A stretch of DNA of 64,000 nucleotides from Rotaria sordida (Eukaryota; Rotifera; Eurotatoria; Philodinida; Philodinidae). The notes beneath the pieces were generated by a model. That model worked only from the letters and a program-made list of their open reading frames with translations, was not told the origin of the DNA and did not search any database. Position 1 is the first letter of the stretch, and the number at the start of each line of letters is the position of its first letter. Positions 12,545 to 25,498 of the stretch are shown here, one piece after another. The stretch covers positions 19,795-83,794 of the forward strand of contig CAJNOL010001046.1 of the NCBI GenBank assembly GCA_905250125.1. The letters are read 5' to 3'. The position numbers and the translations under genes were made by a program.

Positions 12545-13416
12545 ATGAATACACCCGAACGTCGTGCTCATCTACGTGTTCAGTCATCGAAAAATTTACA
12601 AGAATGTAATTATCCTCGTGGAGCTTTAGTTATGGTAGCTGGAGCAGGTGGAGGTAACGTTTAAAGTTTTCAATTACTTCAAAAGAAAAGGATTCATTTT
12701 CATCTTTCAGGTTATACAGGCCCTGGTGTAAGTGCATATTTTGTTGTTGTTGCTTTTTTTTTGAAATATTTAGATTTTATTGATCGTTATAGGCTATTTA
12801 TCCTGATCTAGCTAAAGAAATAGTAGAATATCCGAATTTAATTTCTGTACAAATGGATTATCGATTTCCAGGTGATCTTAATCCATGTGTAAGTCATTGA
12901 TATTAGTAAAATATTAATTCCACAAATTAAAATATATCATTTATTTATAGATCGAAGATTTAGTAGAAACTATTGATATTCTAGCATCAAAATATAATAT
13001 TGAACGAGCTGTACTTGTTGGTTGGTCATTTGGTGGTGCTGTTGTAATCTCTGCTGGTGCTAAACATAATCTTGTTAAAGCTATTGGTAAAAAAATAAAT
13101 ATTCAAAATTAGGTTTTTCTTTTCAAAGTCTTCATATACATTTTTTTTATAATTAGCTACTGTTGCATCACAAACAGCTGGTACAAGTAGTATTAGTCAA
13201 TTAGGTCAACAAGGTAAAGCATGTTTATTTATTCATGGTAAAGCTGATCAATGTTTACCACCACGATGTTCTGAACAACTTTATCAACTTGCTGGTCAAC
13301 CAAAAGAACTTGTTTTATATGATGGTGATAATCATGGGGTAACAATGCATCGAAATGAAGCAAAAGAAAAAATTAAACAATTCGCTTTAGAATATTTACG
13401 TAAACCAACAAAATAA
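12545..13416 (+). CDS. Alpha/beta hydrolase (dienelactone hydrolase-like)
   Basis: Five exons, 12545-12653, 12711-12727, 12793-12888, 12951-13086 and 13157-13416, keep frame throughout and give 205 aa. The second exon is only 17 nt. The fold is clear. There is an oxyanion-type GAGGGYTGPG near the N-terminus, a nucleophile elbow GWSFGG (Ser100), an acid in HGKADQCLPP (Asp150) and a catalytic His in DGDNHG (His179). The arrangement matches small cytosolic alpha/beta hydrolases; the substrate cannot be told. There is no signal peptide. This compact subfamily is, from memory, better known in bacteria, fungi and plants than in animals, so lateral origin is possible but untested. Five introns would show long residence in a eukaryote. 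The stop lies about 120 nt from the stop of the convergent CYB5R4 gene. Confidence 0.9.
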
Positions 13417-13537
13417 TATTTAATTTTATTATTGTTTTTACAGTATATGAATTTTTTTTTCAAATAATAATCTCGCTGTGATGACTTTTTTTTATCCACG
13501 CAATTTTATATAGTTTTAATGTTTGTTATATTATTGC

Positions 13538-16500
13538 TCAAGCTAGAAATACATGTAAATGATTGTCATTATAGTTTTGTTCTTTGAATAATCTAAAAAT
13601 GAAAAATGAAAATTTGTTTTTTTTTATTGGTATATACATACTCAACAGCTAATGTTGTAAATTTTATTGGTCCACAAATACAAACAAGTGTTTGAATGTC
13701 ATGATCTTTTGATGGTGATGGTGGTAGTAATCGATGAAGAAGTTCGCCTCGAATATAACCTGTTTCACCGGTCCATTCAGTATCAGGTTCAGAAAGAATA
13801 TAATGTACAACAAATCTGTACATAAAATTTTTTAAATTATTTAATGTTTGTTATTTGATTCATGAAAAGAAAATTCAAAAACATTCTTTTTTTTTTAAAT
13901 TTCATATGTGGATGTTCTTATCTTTGAGTTTTAATACGAATTTATGAGAATTTAGAAAAAAAATTGTTGTAAGACATAATGCTTACTATATATTCTTCAA
14001 ATGTATGAATATTTTCCAGCGAGAATGTAGATTGTTACCCTCCCCCCCCTTCAGAAAAGGTCAAGTTTCTTAAAAAAAAAATGAAAATTGAGATAAATGC
14101 ATGAGAAGATAATTCGAGATGTGTTGTTTTTTTCATTTGGCATTTCGCTTTTTCCAAAACTTTGTGTCATTATCTGTTTCCAAAATATTCTCTTCTTTTA
14201 GAGAAAACGAGAAATTTTTTTTCACATTTTCTCTGGTTATGTTTTGTAGATTGCGCATCCTATAATTTTTGAGGGAGGTTCTTTATAACTAATAGCTTTC
14301 TTTTTTTATTTGAAAGAACATGTAAAAATGAAGGGTATGACAGAGTCCGTTTTTCTAAATTAAGCTTTTTTACTATTAATTAAAAGAGTATTTTTATAAC
14401 TAGACTGCCAGTGTTTTTTTAGAATTTTTTGAACCGTTGAACTTTTCTTCCCTTAAAAAATAAGAATTTAATAAAAGCAAGAGCTCCATCATGCATTGGA
14501 TTCTAATATGTTCTTTCAAACAAAACAAATTAAGTGTATATAGAATGAAGATTCACAATGAATTTTACATTGTCAAGTGAACTATTTTTGATCCTTGTTT
14601 GTTGAATATCTTCTGGAAATGTTATGATATAAGCATGAAAAATTTAGCATAGCCTCTTCACCATAGCTCCAACATATTTTGAAAATTTCATGCGATTTGG
14701 GTGTATCTGAGCCAAGATTGATTTTTGAAAGGGGAGATTAAAAATAGAATAAGAAGAATACAGTTGACTTCATAGGTTTTAGATCAAATATATTCAATAA
14801 AAATGTTTTGGAATTTAGTAAAATGACTCAAAATTAGTGAAAGAACTATTATAGAATCAATCATCAATAGTCAGCTAGAATTAATAGATTTATATACTCA
14901 GACTAAATTCTCATGATAGTAATAAAATAAAATGAAAAATTTTTCTGTATGAATACTGAAATGATTTTGTATGAAATTAACTTCCTATCACTGATTTTTA
15001 CAGATAATTTTTCTTAATCTTAAGATGATCTCTAAAATATTAATGAAACCTAACAGTCAAACTAATGAAGAAATAAATCAATTCACTTCTAAGGAAAAAC
15101 AAATAAAGAAATAATACTAAAAGATATTGTTCACTTACTTAAATTGTTTCGATATTGTGTCTAATTCTTCTCGACATAAAATATCTTTTTCAGTTCTATT
15201 AAAAAATACTAAAAATACATTTATATGTTTTCCATTATTAGTTTGTTGAATAACATAATTCATAATTCGAATCATTGGTGTCAAACCAGTACCAGCTGAA
15301 ATAAGAATAAGTGTTTGACACATATCAATTCTTTGAATATCAAATGTGCCTTCATATGAACTCATTTCAATAGTATCACCTTTTTACAAAAATAAAATAA
15401 TAGAAAAAAAAATCTATTCATTTAAATACCAATATTTAGTTTTTCTAACGTTGTCGACATTATTCCATCTAAATAATGTTTAACTAATAATTCAATTGTA
15501 TGTTTCGATGATGAATTTTCTCCATTATTTAAACGATTTACTACTGTATAAGGTTTCACAATAATTATACCTGAATGAAATAATGACAAAAATTATACAA
15601 AAAAAAAACCACACAAAGAAAAAATTTCATATAACCATCTTTTGCTTGTCTTAATCGAATATGATAACCGATTGGAGGCACCATAAAAACATTCGATGGT
15701 AATGAAAATGTATACCAATCCGTATTATATGTTACTGGAGTTCGTTTAATGAGAGTTACAGTAAAGTATATAGGGTCTAAATGAAGAAGAAAAAAAATGA
15801 ACATTCATATTTAATACCAGCAATCAGTATTTTATCCAGCGTCAGAAGGCTGAGGTGCCAACGCTCCTTCAAAGACAGAATTGGTTCTTCCGGAAAAGAA
15901 AATCTAGATCAAAAGCTGCTCGAAGTATATCTCAAATATTCTATTTGGGATAGGAATGGATAATTCCAGTTTATCGACCACCAACGTCACCCGCTCAGTG
16001 TAGCTAGTGCACACTGAAGCATTGGAATCGATCGCTACAAAAAAGACATAGTGTGATAGAATTGGTGTCTCAGTATTGCAGTAAACGTCAATGTCAGTGG
16101 TACACCAATACTGCACATTTCTAGTCCAAGATAAGATTACAACTATGAAATGATAATTTCGTAAGCAAAACAAATGACTATCAATTAAAAAAAACTGTTT
16201 AATCTAGATAGAATTAATGATTAGAACTCAAAATGTACGAAAATAATATTCTGTCATAAATAATTTTGATTAATTTCAATTGAGAAATAGCAGGTGACAC
16301 AGATAAACTAGGGTAATATCATTTTTTTTTTGCACTCAGATGCACTCTCAGATAGTCATTCGATAGAGTATTTTGTGCTCTATAAAACTATTGCATTTGT
16401 TTTTCAAGTTCTTTTATGTTGGAGCAAAATTTAAAATATTAACATTTACTTAATCGTTCAATCACGACGATCAAACGACAAGCATACCACAAACTTCTGT

Positions 16501-18757
16501 ATCCTTTGATATATGTTTGAAAATTTCAGAAGAAATATTTACAAGAATAATCATAAAGTAAAAACTGGGGAAAAAATCTTGTGTGACAAGATTACGTGAT
16601 TGTTTTTTTTTTGATTTCGATAGAATCTAATCGCTTGTATTCTTCAACTTGGCAATCATAAACATTTTGTTCAGAATTAAATTCCACATCCGACATTGCG
16701 AGAATGACTATTTCATAGATTAAGTCTAATTTTGGAAAACACGCTTTTTTCGCTATGCGCAGAAAAATATCAGTAAGTTTTAGTTTCAAGATTTTTTCTC
16801 ATGAACCATAGCACTAGGAACCTTGAAAAGATCGTAGAACACAAAATTCTCTATCCCTTGATGGTAACTGCGTTACTTTATGAACAAAGACTTATAGAAA
16901 TCAATAGAAAATCGCAATCAAGCAATCGAATAGGTTTTCATATTTTAAATTTTACTCCAATGAGAAAAATTATAAACGACATAGTTTTTGTAGAATAAAA
17001 AATTCTCTGTCAAATGAATTTCTGAAAATGACTCAGAATCAACTCAAACAAAGAAAATGATATTGTCTTTTTTTCATCTATGCTACCCGTCGTTTTATAT
17101 TCAAATAGATAATATGCACTCACTAGGAAGAATTCAATCAGAATCATCTGACAGAAATATTAATTGTTTTAATGCAGCGCATGACATAGCAGCAGGTGTA
17201 AAATTTCATAACAATCAAAAGATTTTATTTGTAGAAAGTTAAAAGAAATTTTTCATATGGAAAATAAAAACTTCGAAACCAATTTAATTTCCTTGATGAC
17301 ATGTATAATTAACCAATACAAAGTATTCATGCAAGAAATATAAGGTTCAATAAACGTTTCTTTTATTTTCACTTCGTTTACTTTATAAAGTTTAAATGAA
17401 TGCTATATTCTATTTACTTTTAATTCTTGTTTTTTTTTTTTTTTTTTTTATTTTTTGTTTAGACATACCAAAATCTTGTACAGTACAAATAGATAAATGA
17501 TTTGGTAGAAATTTTCCAATTGATTTCCATTTTCGATCAATTTGTTTATTTAAATCAATTTCAATTTGAGTTCGACTATCTGATGAAATACGAACTAAAT
17601 ATAGTCCCCCACACAAAAAAAAACCCATAATCAATTTAATAGACAAAAAAATTCTTTTTTTTTTTGTTACCAGTAAATTCATTTGTTATTAATTCCAATA
17701 AATCTAAATAAACCAAAAATAAAAAATTTTATCATTTATTTTCTTATTAAATTTACCTATGGCTATTGTATGAATAAATCCATCAATAAAAACAAGAATA
17801 AGAATTTGTTTTGAATTTTCAATATAAACAAAAATATTTTCAACAGTTAAATTTATACATGTTGTATATATAAAAAGTGTTAAGCTGTCGGAATTTTGTT
17901 GACGAAAATCAAATCGAAGTCGATTTGGTAAAGATTTTGATTTAGTTAATGATGTTTCTTTTTGATTATTTTTAGTTATCAATCGACCAACAAGACATTT
18001 TTCAAGCATAGAAGCAAAATTTACCTAAACATACAACAAGAATTACTTTCAGCAAACATTTTAAATCTTTTTTTTTTTTATTAAACCCATGAATGTATAT
18101 CTTGAAAAAGTGCAGTTGCATCAATACCAGCTCCTTTCATTATTTCATCAACACCACCTGGATGATAATCAAGATATGGGGTTATATTATAAACATGTCC
18201 TAAATAAAAAAGAGAAAAATTTTTTTAATAAGTCATACTAAGGCATTTTCTATTTTTACCTGAAATAGCAGTCCAACAGTCAGTTTTTTTATTATGTTTA
18301 GCTAATTCATCTTCTGTAACACTTAATAATTTTCCATTTGTACCAGACATATTTGGTGTATTATTCGTTTTTCTTATCCAATCCATTAAACCTAATGAAA
18401 TAAATTAAATAATTTCTTAAAATTTTTCATTTTCTTACCATGCTGAGGAGCTAAAATTACCTAAATAAATAAACAAAAAAAAAATAAATAAAACAATTTA
18501 AATTCTAAAAAAACAAAAATTAAAAGAAAGATTAATATTACTTGAGCTCGTGGTTTATTCACATTTGATTTTTGTACTGGTAATGAAAGATAATTCATTG
18601 TTACTGAAATATCTCTTATTTTATTTTCTTCTCTTGGTTTATCACCACAAATACCTTTTGAAAACATAAAAAGAAATACAAATAATTTTTATAACAAAAA
18701 GAAAATGTTGTTTTTTTTTTTCAATATTTTCTACTTACATTTCCATATAGAACTCAT
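13538..18757 (-). CDS. CYB5R4: Cytochrome b5 reductase 4 (cyt b5 - CS - FAD/NAD reductase)
   Basis: Thirteen exons on the minus strand: 18739-18757, 18542-18654, 18439-18460, 18260-18391, 18087-18199, 17757-18024, 17671-17703, 17469-17594, 15636-15776, 15430-15570, 15139-15379, 13642-13815, 13538-13592. All junctions keep frame, giving 525 aa, close to the usual family length. The order is an N-terminal segment with LMDWIRKT, then a cytochrome b5 domain with HPGG (His108) and a second haem His131 before WVNFASMLEKCLVGRL. A CS-like domain follows, then the reductase with FAD motif KPYT (328-331), NAD motif GTGLTP (399-404) and CICGPIKF near the end. The enzyme passes electrons from NADH through FAD to haem at the endoplasmic reticulum. 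The 15637-15776 exon has an unusual GTTATA donor. An alternative start at 18667 is in frame without the 19-nt exon. Introns 13816-15138 and 15777-17468 are long. Confidence 0.93.
15815..16173 (-). pseudogene. Coding-like fragment inside a CYB5R4 intron
   Basis: On the minus strand an open stretch reads WTRNVQYWCTTDIDVYCNTE and later VFFVAIDSNASVCTSYTE, with denser G/C than the flanks. Below about 15904 the frame is broken, but another frame continues with a coding-like SVFEGALAPQPSDAG. No family is recognised. It looks like a decayed gene or transposon fragment inserted in the intron. Confidence 0.3.
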
Positions 18758-21700
18758 TCTGTATTCGACACGTTAGACTAAAGATATGATCTGTTTCTTT
18801 TTTTTTTAAGCATATATCTTAGATCTTTTTTATTCTTCATTATAAAACAAATGTGCCGCATGAAGAAAAATGCCATTCATGCAAGTTATTTGATGCATCC
18901 TGAGAAAAATGAGAAACAATGTTGACATCGTTTTTGATTTCTTTTCTTTTTTTCTTTAGCAAACGAGAAAGAAAAACAATGAAAGAAATTTACGAAGAGA
19001 GCGAAAGAGAGAGAAAAAACAACAACAACATTGAACATTTATTAGAAAATTAAGTTTTATATTTCATAAAAAAAAATTTTAAATGTCTTTTTTTTTTCGA
19101 GATTTGAATTCATTGTGCTTTTGGAGTTTTGAACGATTTAACATACCGGATGTAACATAAAGAAAGAAATCGCCTGAGGTTCGTGTTGTTATTTATCAAT
19201 TATTATTTATTCTTTTTGTTTTTCACGACTGACGGATGTGTTAAAAGTAATCGTCATAATATTTCAAAACTTTCTAACAGCATCTTTGAAATGTCTAACA
19301 ATAGTCGAGCAACGGTACTAAGATAACGTTCAAACAGGATTTATACTTCTTAAACAATGAAAAGATGATTTCACAGAAAAAGTTTTGACGCAGTATAACG
19401 ACAAATTTTGAATACATTCATCAATGATCAAAAGAAAAATAGAAAAAGAAGAAAAAGATTACATTTACTAAATAAAATATTCCATTTTTTTTTAGAGGAT
19501 TGAATCAAGCGTCTTTTTGAGACTAACCGTATGCTTTTAGGATAACAGATGATAAAGAAAAAAAGCGAAATCCAGGTGATTTCTTTCTTTATGTCGCACT
19601 TGACACATTTGGACAATATCATAAAAATCAATTAAAAGGAGACAGTAGAATATTTCAGGACCGATTTATTTATTATCATATGCAATCATATAGTCTGTGA
19701 TAGTATATATTTTGAATAAAGGATCGTCTGATATAATCCGACTTATGTAGATATATTATCCTTTTGTAAATAGATCTATTTCAATATGATGTCTCAATAT
19801 CGATTGTATAGAGTCTTAATGTCTGTCTATCTAAAATTCCCCAAAGAAAAATATTTCTTAATATTTAATCAAGTTTTTGTCATAGAACACGTCTCAAGTG
19901 TTCGATAAAGAACCTAAAAGAAAAAAAAGAATAGAATATCTCCACTGTATCTTGACCGAATGAGTTAATTTTTTTTTCATAATTATAGAGGAAAGTTCCG
20001 AAATTTTCTTCATGAGCAAAACATTTAGTAAATACAGCTGAAACCTATTGTTGTCTACTTTTAAAGTGAAAAATTGACACTGTCGAGCAAAAATAAATGA
20101 TAGAATTTAGGCTTTTATTTTCTTAATTTTTAAATTTATTTAAAAACTTTGAATATTCGCTTGTCTATCTAACTTCTTCAAGGATTCATTTGAATGTTCT
20201 TATATAGAAAACTTCCGAAAAATCCATGTGACAACATTTAACTTTTGATAGTGTACTTGTATGAGTAGTCAACCATAAAGACACAAAATGTATCTGAAAA
20301 CTTTCTGATATANNNNNNNNNNNNNNNNNNNNNNNNNNNNNNNNNNNNNNNNNNNNNNNNNNNNNNNNNNNNNNNNNNNNNNNNNNNNNNNNNNNNNNNN
20401 NNNNNNNNNNNNCTGATCCTTTCAGTAAAAAGAATTTTCAATTTTGCATCGACAAATAAAAGTGCTGGGCTCGAAATACTAAAACAAGATCACATTGTTA
20501 TGATGGTCTGGAGCAATTTGACTTTTTTTCAGTATTTTGACTATAGCACCTTCATTCGTTGATGAAAATCTTTGTACCGGAAAAAAGCTCTACAAAATTG
20601 GATATGTTAAAAAAAGAACTCTCAGATCTTCATATTTCTTATGATTGATTAATAATGAAAGTACTCGAAAAAAAACAGCTATACTTTGGATTGAAGTAGG
20701 TAGTGCTCGATTCCTTGTATATCAATAAGCTGTTGATTTAAGAATAAAAAATAATAACTTTCCTCTATTATCAGGAAAGAAAACTTATACATTGGAGATA
20801 CTACATCATTTTTTTTTTGGATAGGTTATTGCTGGGACACCCAGTAGACAATACCTGATATTTCTTAATTTAAAATTCAATTGATAATAGTCATTCAAAA
20901 TGAATTAATCGAGTATATAATAGATTACTTTATACCATTAATTCAAATGATAATCTAAAATAATTAGTTCATTTTATGATGTACAGATATGAGAATTATA
21001 TAAAAAGAACAATTAAATCAATTGAAAATCTTATATTTGAATGTTATATTTAAATTGAAATTATGATACAATTAATAGATTATAAATTATTGAAATATTA
21101 TGAATATTTAATAATTGTTAAAGACCTAGATCATGATCTATATATGCTTGGAGAAATTATTCAAAGTAAAAATTTTATTTGAATTGATCAATGATATTTA
21201 ATATAATAACACATGAAGGTAAATCTAACTCTTCAGTTGTATGAATTAAATTGTAGTTAATCAAAAAAAAAAGGTGTTTTTTTCTTCAAGATGAGATACA
21301 TTTGATGATAAAAGTTTTCATAGGTTACAATTTATCGCCATTCAACATTGTATCTTACCATATTTAGAAATATTAAAATAAAGTAACAAAAAAAAAGTAT
21401 TATTTCATATTAGATATTGAAAATAGAAAGTGCGGTAGTATAAAGTCGTATGATACAAAATTCAAGTAATTTTATTAATGTTTATGATGATATAAAATTT
21501 AGGGCTATTAATTGAATAACATTTACGTATATTAAACTATGTTTATACTGGTATGAATTGACTAGCTATGTATGATTGCATAGAATATTCGTTATATATA
21601 GCAAATAAACAAAAATTAAACGAAACTTACCAGAGACAATTTGTTAATGTTGAAATTAGTGTCGAATTCGATTCAAGTCAATAAAGAATAAAATTCATTT

Positions 21701-22519
21701 TTTTCTGTTTTGGAATGATCTAAAAGAATTAAGAATATTAATTTTGTTTTTTTCTATTCTTATACAAAGCAAAAAAAATAATTAAATATTATAGAAATAT
21801 TTTCTAAGTTAAAAATTTCTTAGGTCAGATTGATTTTTTTTGTTTTATCTCATTTATATTTTGTTTTTACATATAAACACGTCATTCTATTTCGTAAAAG
21901 CATAATATTAAAATATTTCCGTTATATTTTCCTGTCTAGAATATATTAGATGAGAAGTTCTATTCGTACGGAAGTTGTCGAAGATTAAGTTTTATCTCAT
22001 TTTCTTTCATGTTCAATATTTTTTCATATATCTATTTATATTGAATAAACAACAATAATTATCTAACTCTCTTATTTAAAAATACATAATAAAATATTTT
22101 TGCATTTTTATTAATGATTTAAAGTTTCGTAGATTTTAATAATCCTATAATTTGAGTACGTCATATCTGAGATTCTCATATAAAATTCATCTATGAAATT
22201 TATGTAAACTTTTGAAATAACATAAATAATATGTAAAGAATTATAAACATATGATTAAAATCTTATTGATCACTAAAAAGATTTCTTTTTATCTTATTCT
22301 TATCTATTAGTCAGTTTTTCGATAAAACTATTTTTTTAATTAATATCGCTTAGATAAGTAGGGTAATTTTAGTTTGTGTATGTGTGTTTTTTTTAAAATG
22401 AATATGAACTAATATGTTATCTAAATCTATGAATTTCAAAATAATAAAAAACAAAAATAAATAGATAAATGATTATTATTTAAAAATTTTATTTATTAAA
22501 AAAAAAAAATAAAACATTT
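18758..22519. other. Long gene-poor region, including an assembly gap
   Basis: This is AT-rich sequence with poly-A/T runs and no supported gene. A leucine-rich, coding-like but stop-interrupted patch lies at about 20990-21400. The CYB5R4 promoter must lie just above 18757. The assembly gap is listed separately. Confidence 0.5.
20313..20412. other. Assembly gap (100 N)
   Basis: Exactly 100 undetermined bases, the usual placeholder for a scaffold join of unknown length. Confidence 0.99.
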
Positions 22520-25187
22520 TTATGAGAGAACACTTAATTTTCGTTGTTTTTTAAATTGAAATAATGGTATGCCACAGAAAGTTCGTTTATATTGACTAGA
22601 ATTAATTTGTTCATCATTGTCATAATTCTCTTCTTCATCATTAAAATTTGTATCAAAACAAAAACGACAAGCATGATCATGTATAGTTGGATAAACATAA
22701 ACTTTTTTATTTGTATTTAATTCAAATAATGTTTGTAATTGATTTCTTAAACGAAAATGTCCATCATATCGTTTTGTAAATTCAATAATAAATGATGTTA
22801 ATTTTGAATAAAGTTTTATTAATTTTTTTATTGATTTTTGAAATATATCATGAGATGTTAATAATGTATGATCATGAATAATAATACATAAATGATTTAT
22901 ATTTATTGAATAAGTATTATTCATATCTGATGGAATAAATGATAAAAGATTTTGTCGATTAATCATATTTTTTCCTTGAAAAATAAAATACGAACAAAAT
23001 CATTTATTATTGATATGACTTTACAAAATTATAACATGTGTATCCCGGAATAATGAACTTTCCTAGAACTAATGTTTTATATATGTTAAGTTACTCGAGA
23101 TACCTTGAAAAATTCAACACTAGACACTTATGTTCAGAGAAGTTATCAGTAAAAAATTAACACTAAAAAGGATAATCGACTTTCAATTCATACATTTTAG
23201 TTTAAAAAAAAAAAACTTCGTATTGAGGCAACTTCTAAGGCTAAAAAATGTCTACGCAAGGTTTTTTCTAAGCTTGTCTAGACTTTTCGAAAAATAATCG
23301 ATTTACTTTTCGTTAGCGACGTGATAAAGTACGAGTATACAAACAAACAAAAATGCTTTTATAACTGAATAAAAAGTTCAAAATCAAAAACAAAAATTTT
23401 TGTTTCGGGAGAATTTCGAGAAAATCGAGTTTTTAAGACGAAGATTTTTGAAATCCGATTTTGCTAAAAATTTCACTATAGATGCGATTCATATCGCAGA
23501 ATTTATTCTTCAGTTTTCACGGTTTTTTTTTTCTCATATGGTTAGAGAGATATTTGCTAATTACTTTTAAATCAATGGTCAAATGAAAGAACTAACATTT
23601 TTACAAATGTCTATGCTAAAAGAACTTCTTCAAAAAATTCAAAAGTCAAATGAAAGATTTGTATGTCTTATTTTTACAATGAAATAGCTCACATATAAAT
23701 ATACCTATTGTCAATGATTTCATATGATTCCATTTAAATTGATCTGTATATTGAGCAATTTGTTTTAAAAGAACAAGAAAACTTGGATGAATATCAGTTT
23801 GATTTTGTTCTGAAATAAACATTTTATCTAATATTCGTACATCATTCATTGTTAATAATATTAATTGTTGAGTCATTAAACATAATTGAACAACTGTTCG
23901 ACGTGACATTTGAATATTATTCATTACAATTGTTTGTATATTAGATTGTAATATATTCGGTATAGCTTTTACTATTTTTTCTATATTCCACATTCCTGAA
24001 CCCATTTGATCAATTTTTCCATCAGTTATTATTAAATCAATTAATAATGGTAAATTTGTCATTAGTGTAATTAAACCATTAAGACTTAATTCAAATTTAC
24101 TAATTGATAAATTTTTTAATGAAGATATTAAATGAGATACATTATAAATAGAACGAAGTATATAAGATTCAAATGACTGTGTTATTTGATTTTTATCTGA
24201 CCAAATTATATTTAAATCATTTAAAAGTTCTATTGATGTTGTTACACATTGTATATAATCAATAGAAATTATTTGACGTCTATACCAATATTCATTTTGT
24301 ATATAAGATGAATATTGATTTATATTTAATGTTGAATTTAATTGTAAATATTCTAATGGTAAATCAATTTGATTAAATTCAATAAAAATTTTCATTTGTT
24401 TTAATTGACATATATTAATAAGTATAATTCGTTGATATTTTAAATAATTTATATTTGTATATAAATTTAATGGACACATACCATGTAAATATGATAATTC
24501 AAGTGTATGAAGATGTGAACATGAATGTAAATATTGATCAAATTCATTTATAAAACTATAATCATTATTTAATAAAAGAAATTTTAATGTTAAAATTTGT
24601 AAATATTTATTAGGTAGTCGAGAAAATATTTCATGAGAATTATGATCATAATCAAACATTATTTTTAAATGTAAATTTATTAATTTTTCAAATTTATTAT
24701 GAAGAATATCTATTGAATAAAATGCTAATTGTAATGTATTTAATTGATTTAAATTATTTATATGATGTAAATTTATATGATTATTTGTTAAACGTAAAAT
24801 TTTTAATGTTAATGAACAAAAATTTAATGATTGTAATGTATGACATATATATTCATCATGTATAATTAATTGTTCAAGATTAGAAAATTTTTTTAAAGAA
24901 AAACCATTATCATAAAGAATTTTTCTACATGTTAAATCAAGTTCATTGATTATTAATTGACGAATTGTTAATGCATTTGATATTAATAAACGAGAAAAAT
25001 AATTAAATAAATGATAATCAACAGTTGATTTTATATGAATATGTATCCATAAACATGAAGAATTATGTATTAAATTTTGTATACGTTTTGATGTATGAAA
25101 ACTATGATAAAGACGAACTAATTCAATATGATCAAGTGTACGAAAAATTTTTATCAAAGCAATATCAGGCAATTCACTTAGAGACAT
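22520..25187 (-). CDS. F-box protein with a leucine-rich C-terminal region
   Basis: Two exons, 23705-25187 and 22520-22974, are joined in phase 1 (645 aa). The join makes SLTIGKNMINRQNLLSF without a break. The N-terminus, LSELPDIALIKIFRTLDHIE followed by ELVRLYHSF and LWIHIHIK, is a typical F-box (residues about 4-50). The rest has many Leu/Ile-spaced segments (for example LEQLIIHDEYICHTLQSL and LNQLNTLQLAFYSI) that resemble irregular leucine-rich repeats. F-box proteins link substrates to SCF (Skp1-Cullin1) ubiquitin ligases; this one's substrate is unknown. The ATG directly abuts a CAG acceptor. The gene lies about 310 nt downstream of the SOCS-box gene on the same strand. Its own intron is about 730 nt. 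Confidence 0.85.
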
Positions 25188-25498
25188 CTGAAAAAAAATA
25201 TATATGTTATAAGAACCCTATTAAAAATGTACAAGGACAATCAAATGAATAAGACGACAAGCTTTTCTTTTCATCCATCAACTATTCTCTATCGTGGTAA
25301 ATTATAGTTAAAAAACAAAAAAACCACCTCCCATTATATTCACTTCTCTATTCATTTTCTCTTTTTATGTTTCATAAACATACACATAAACCTTAATGGT
25401 TACAAAAAAAAGAGGGAAAAAAATTCACAAATATTTTTTTAATATATATAAATAAATGAAACATGGAACAAAAAAAAAGTAAATTTTTTTTTCTAAAA

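Noticed and set aside
16592-17242. Short frames on both strands in the long CYB5R4 intron
   Set aside because: No motif, no continuation across splice sites.
20990-21400. Leucine-rich coding-like patch on the plus strand
   Set aside because: Broken by several stops and frame changes; may be a decayed LRR fragment, but AT-rich chance is as likely.
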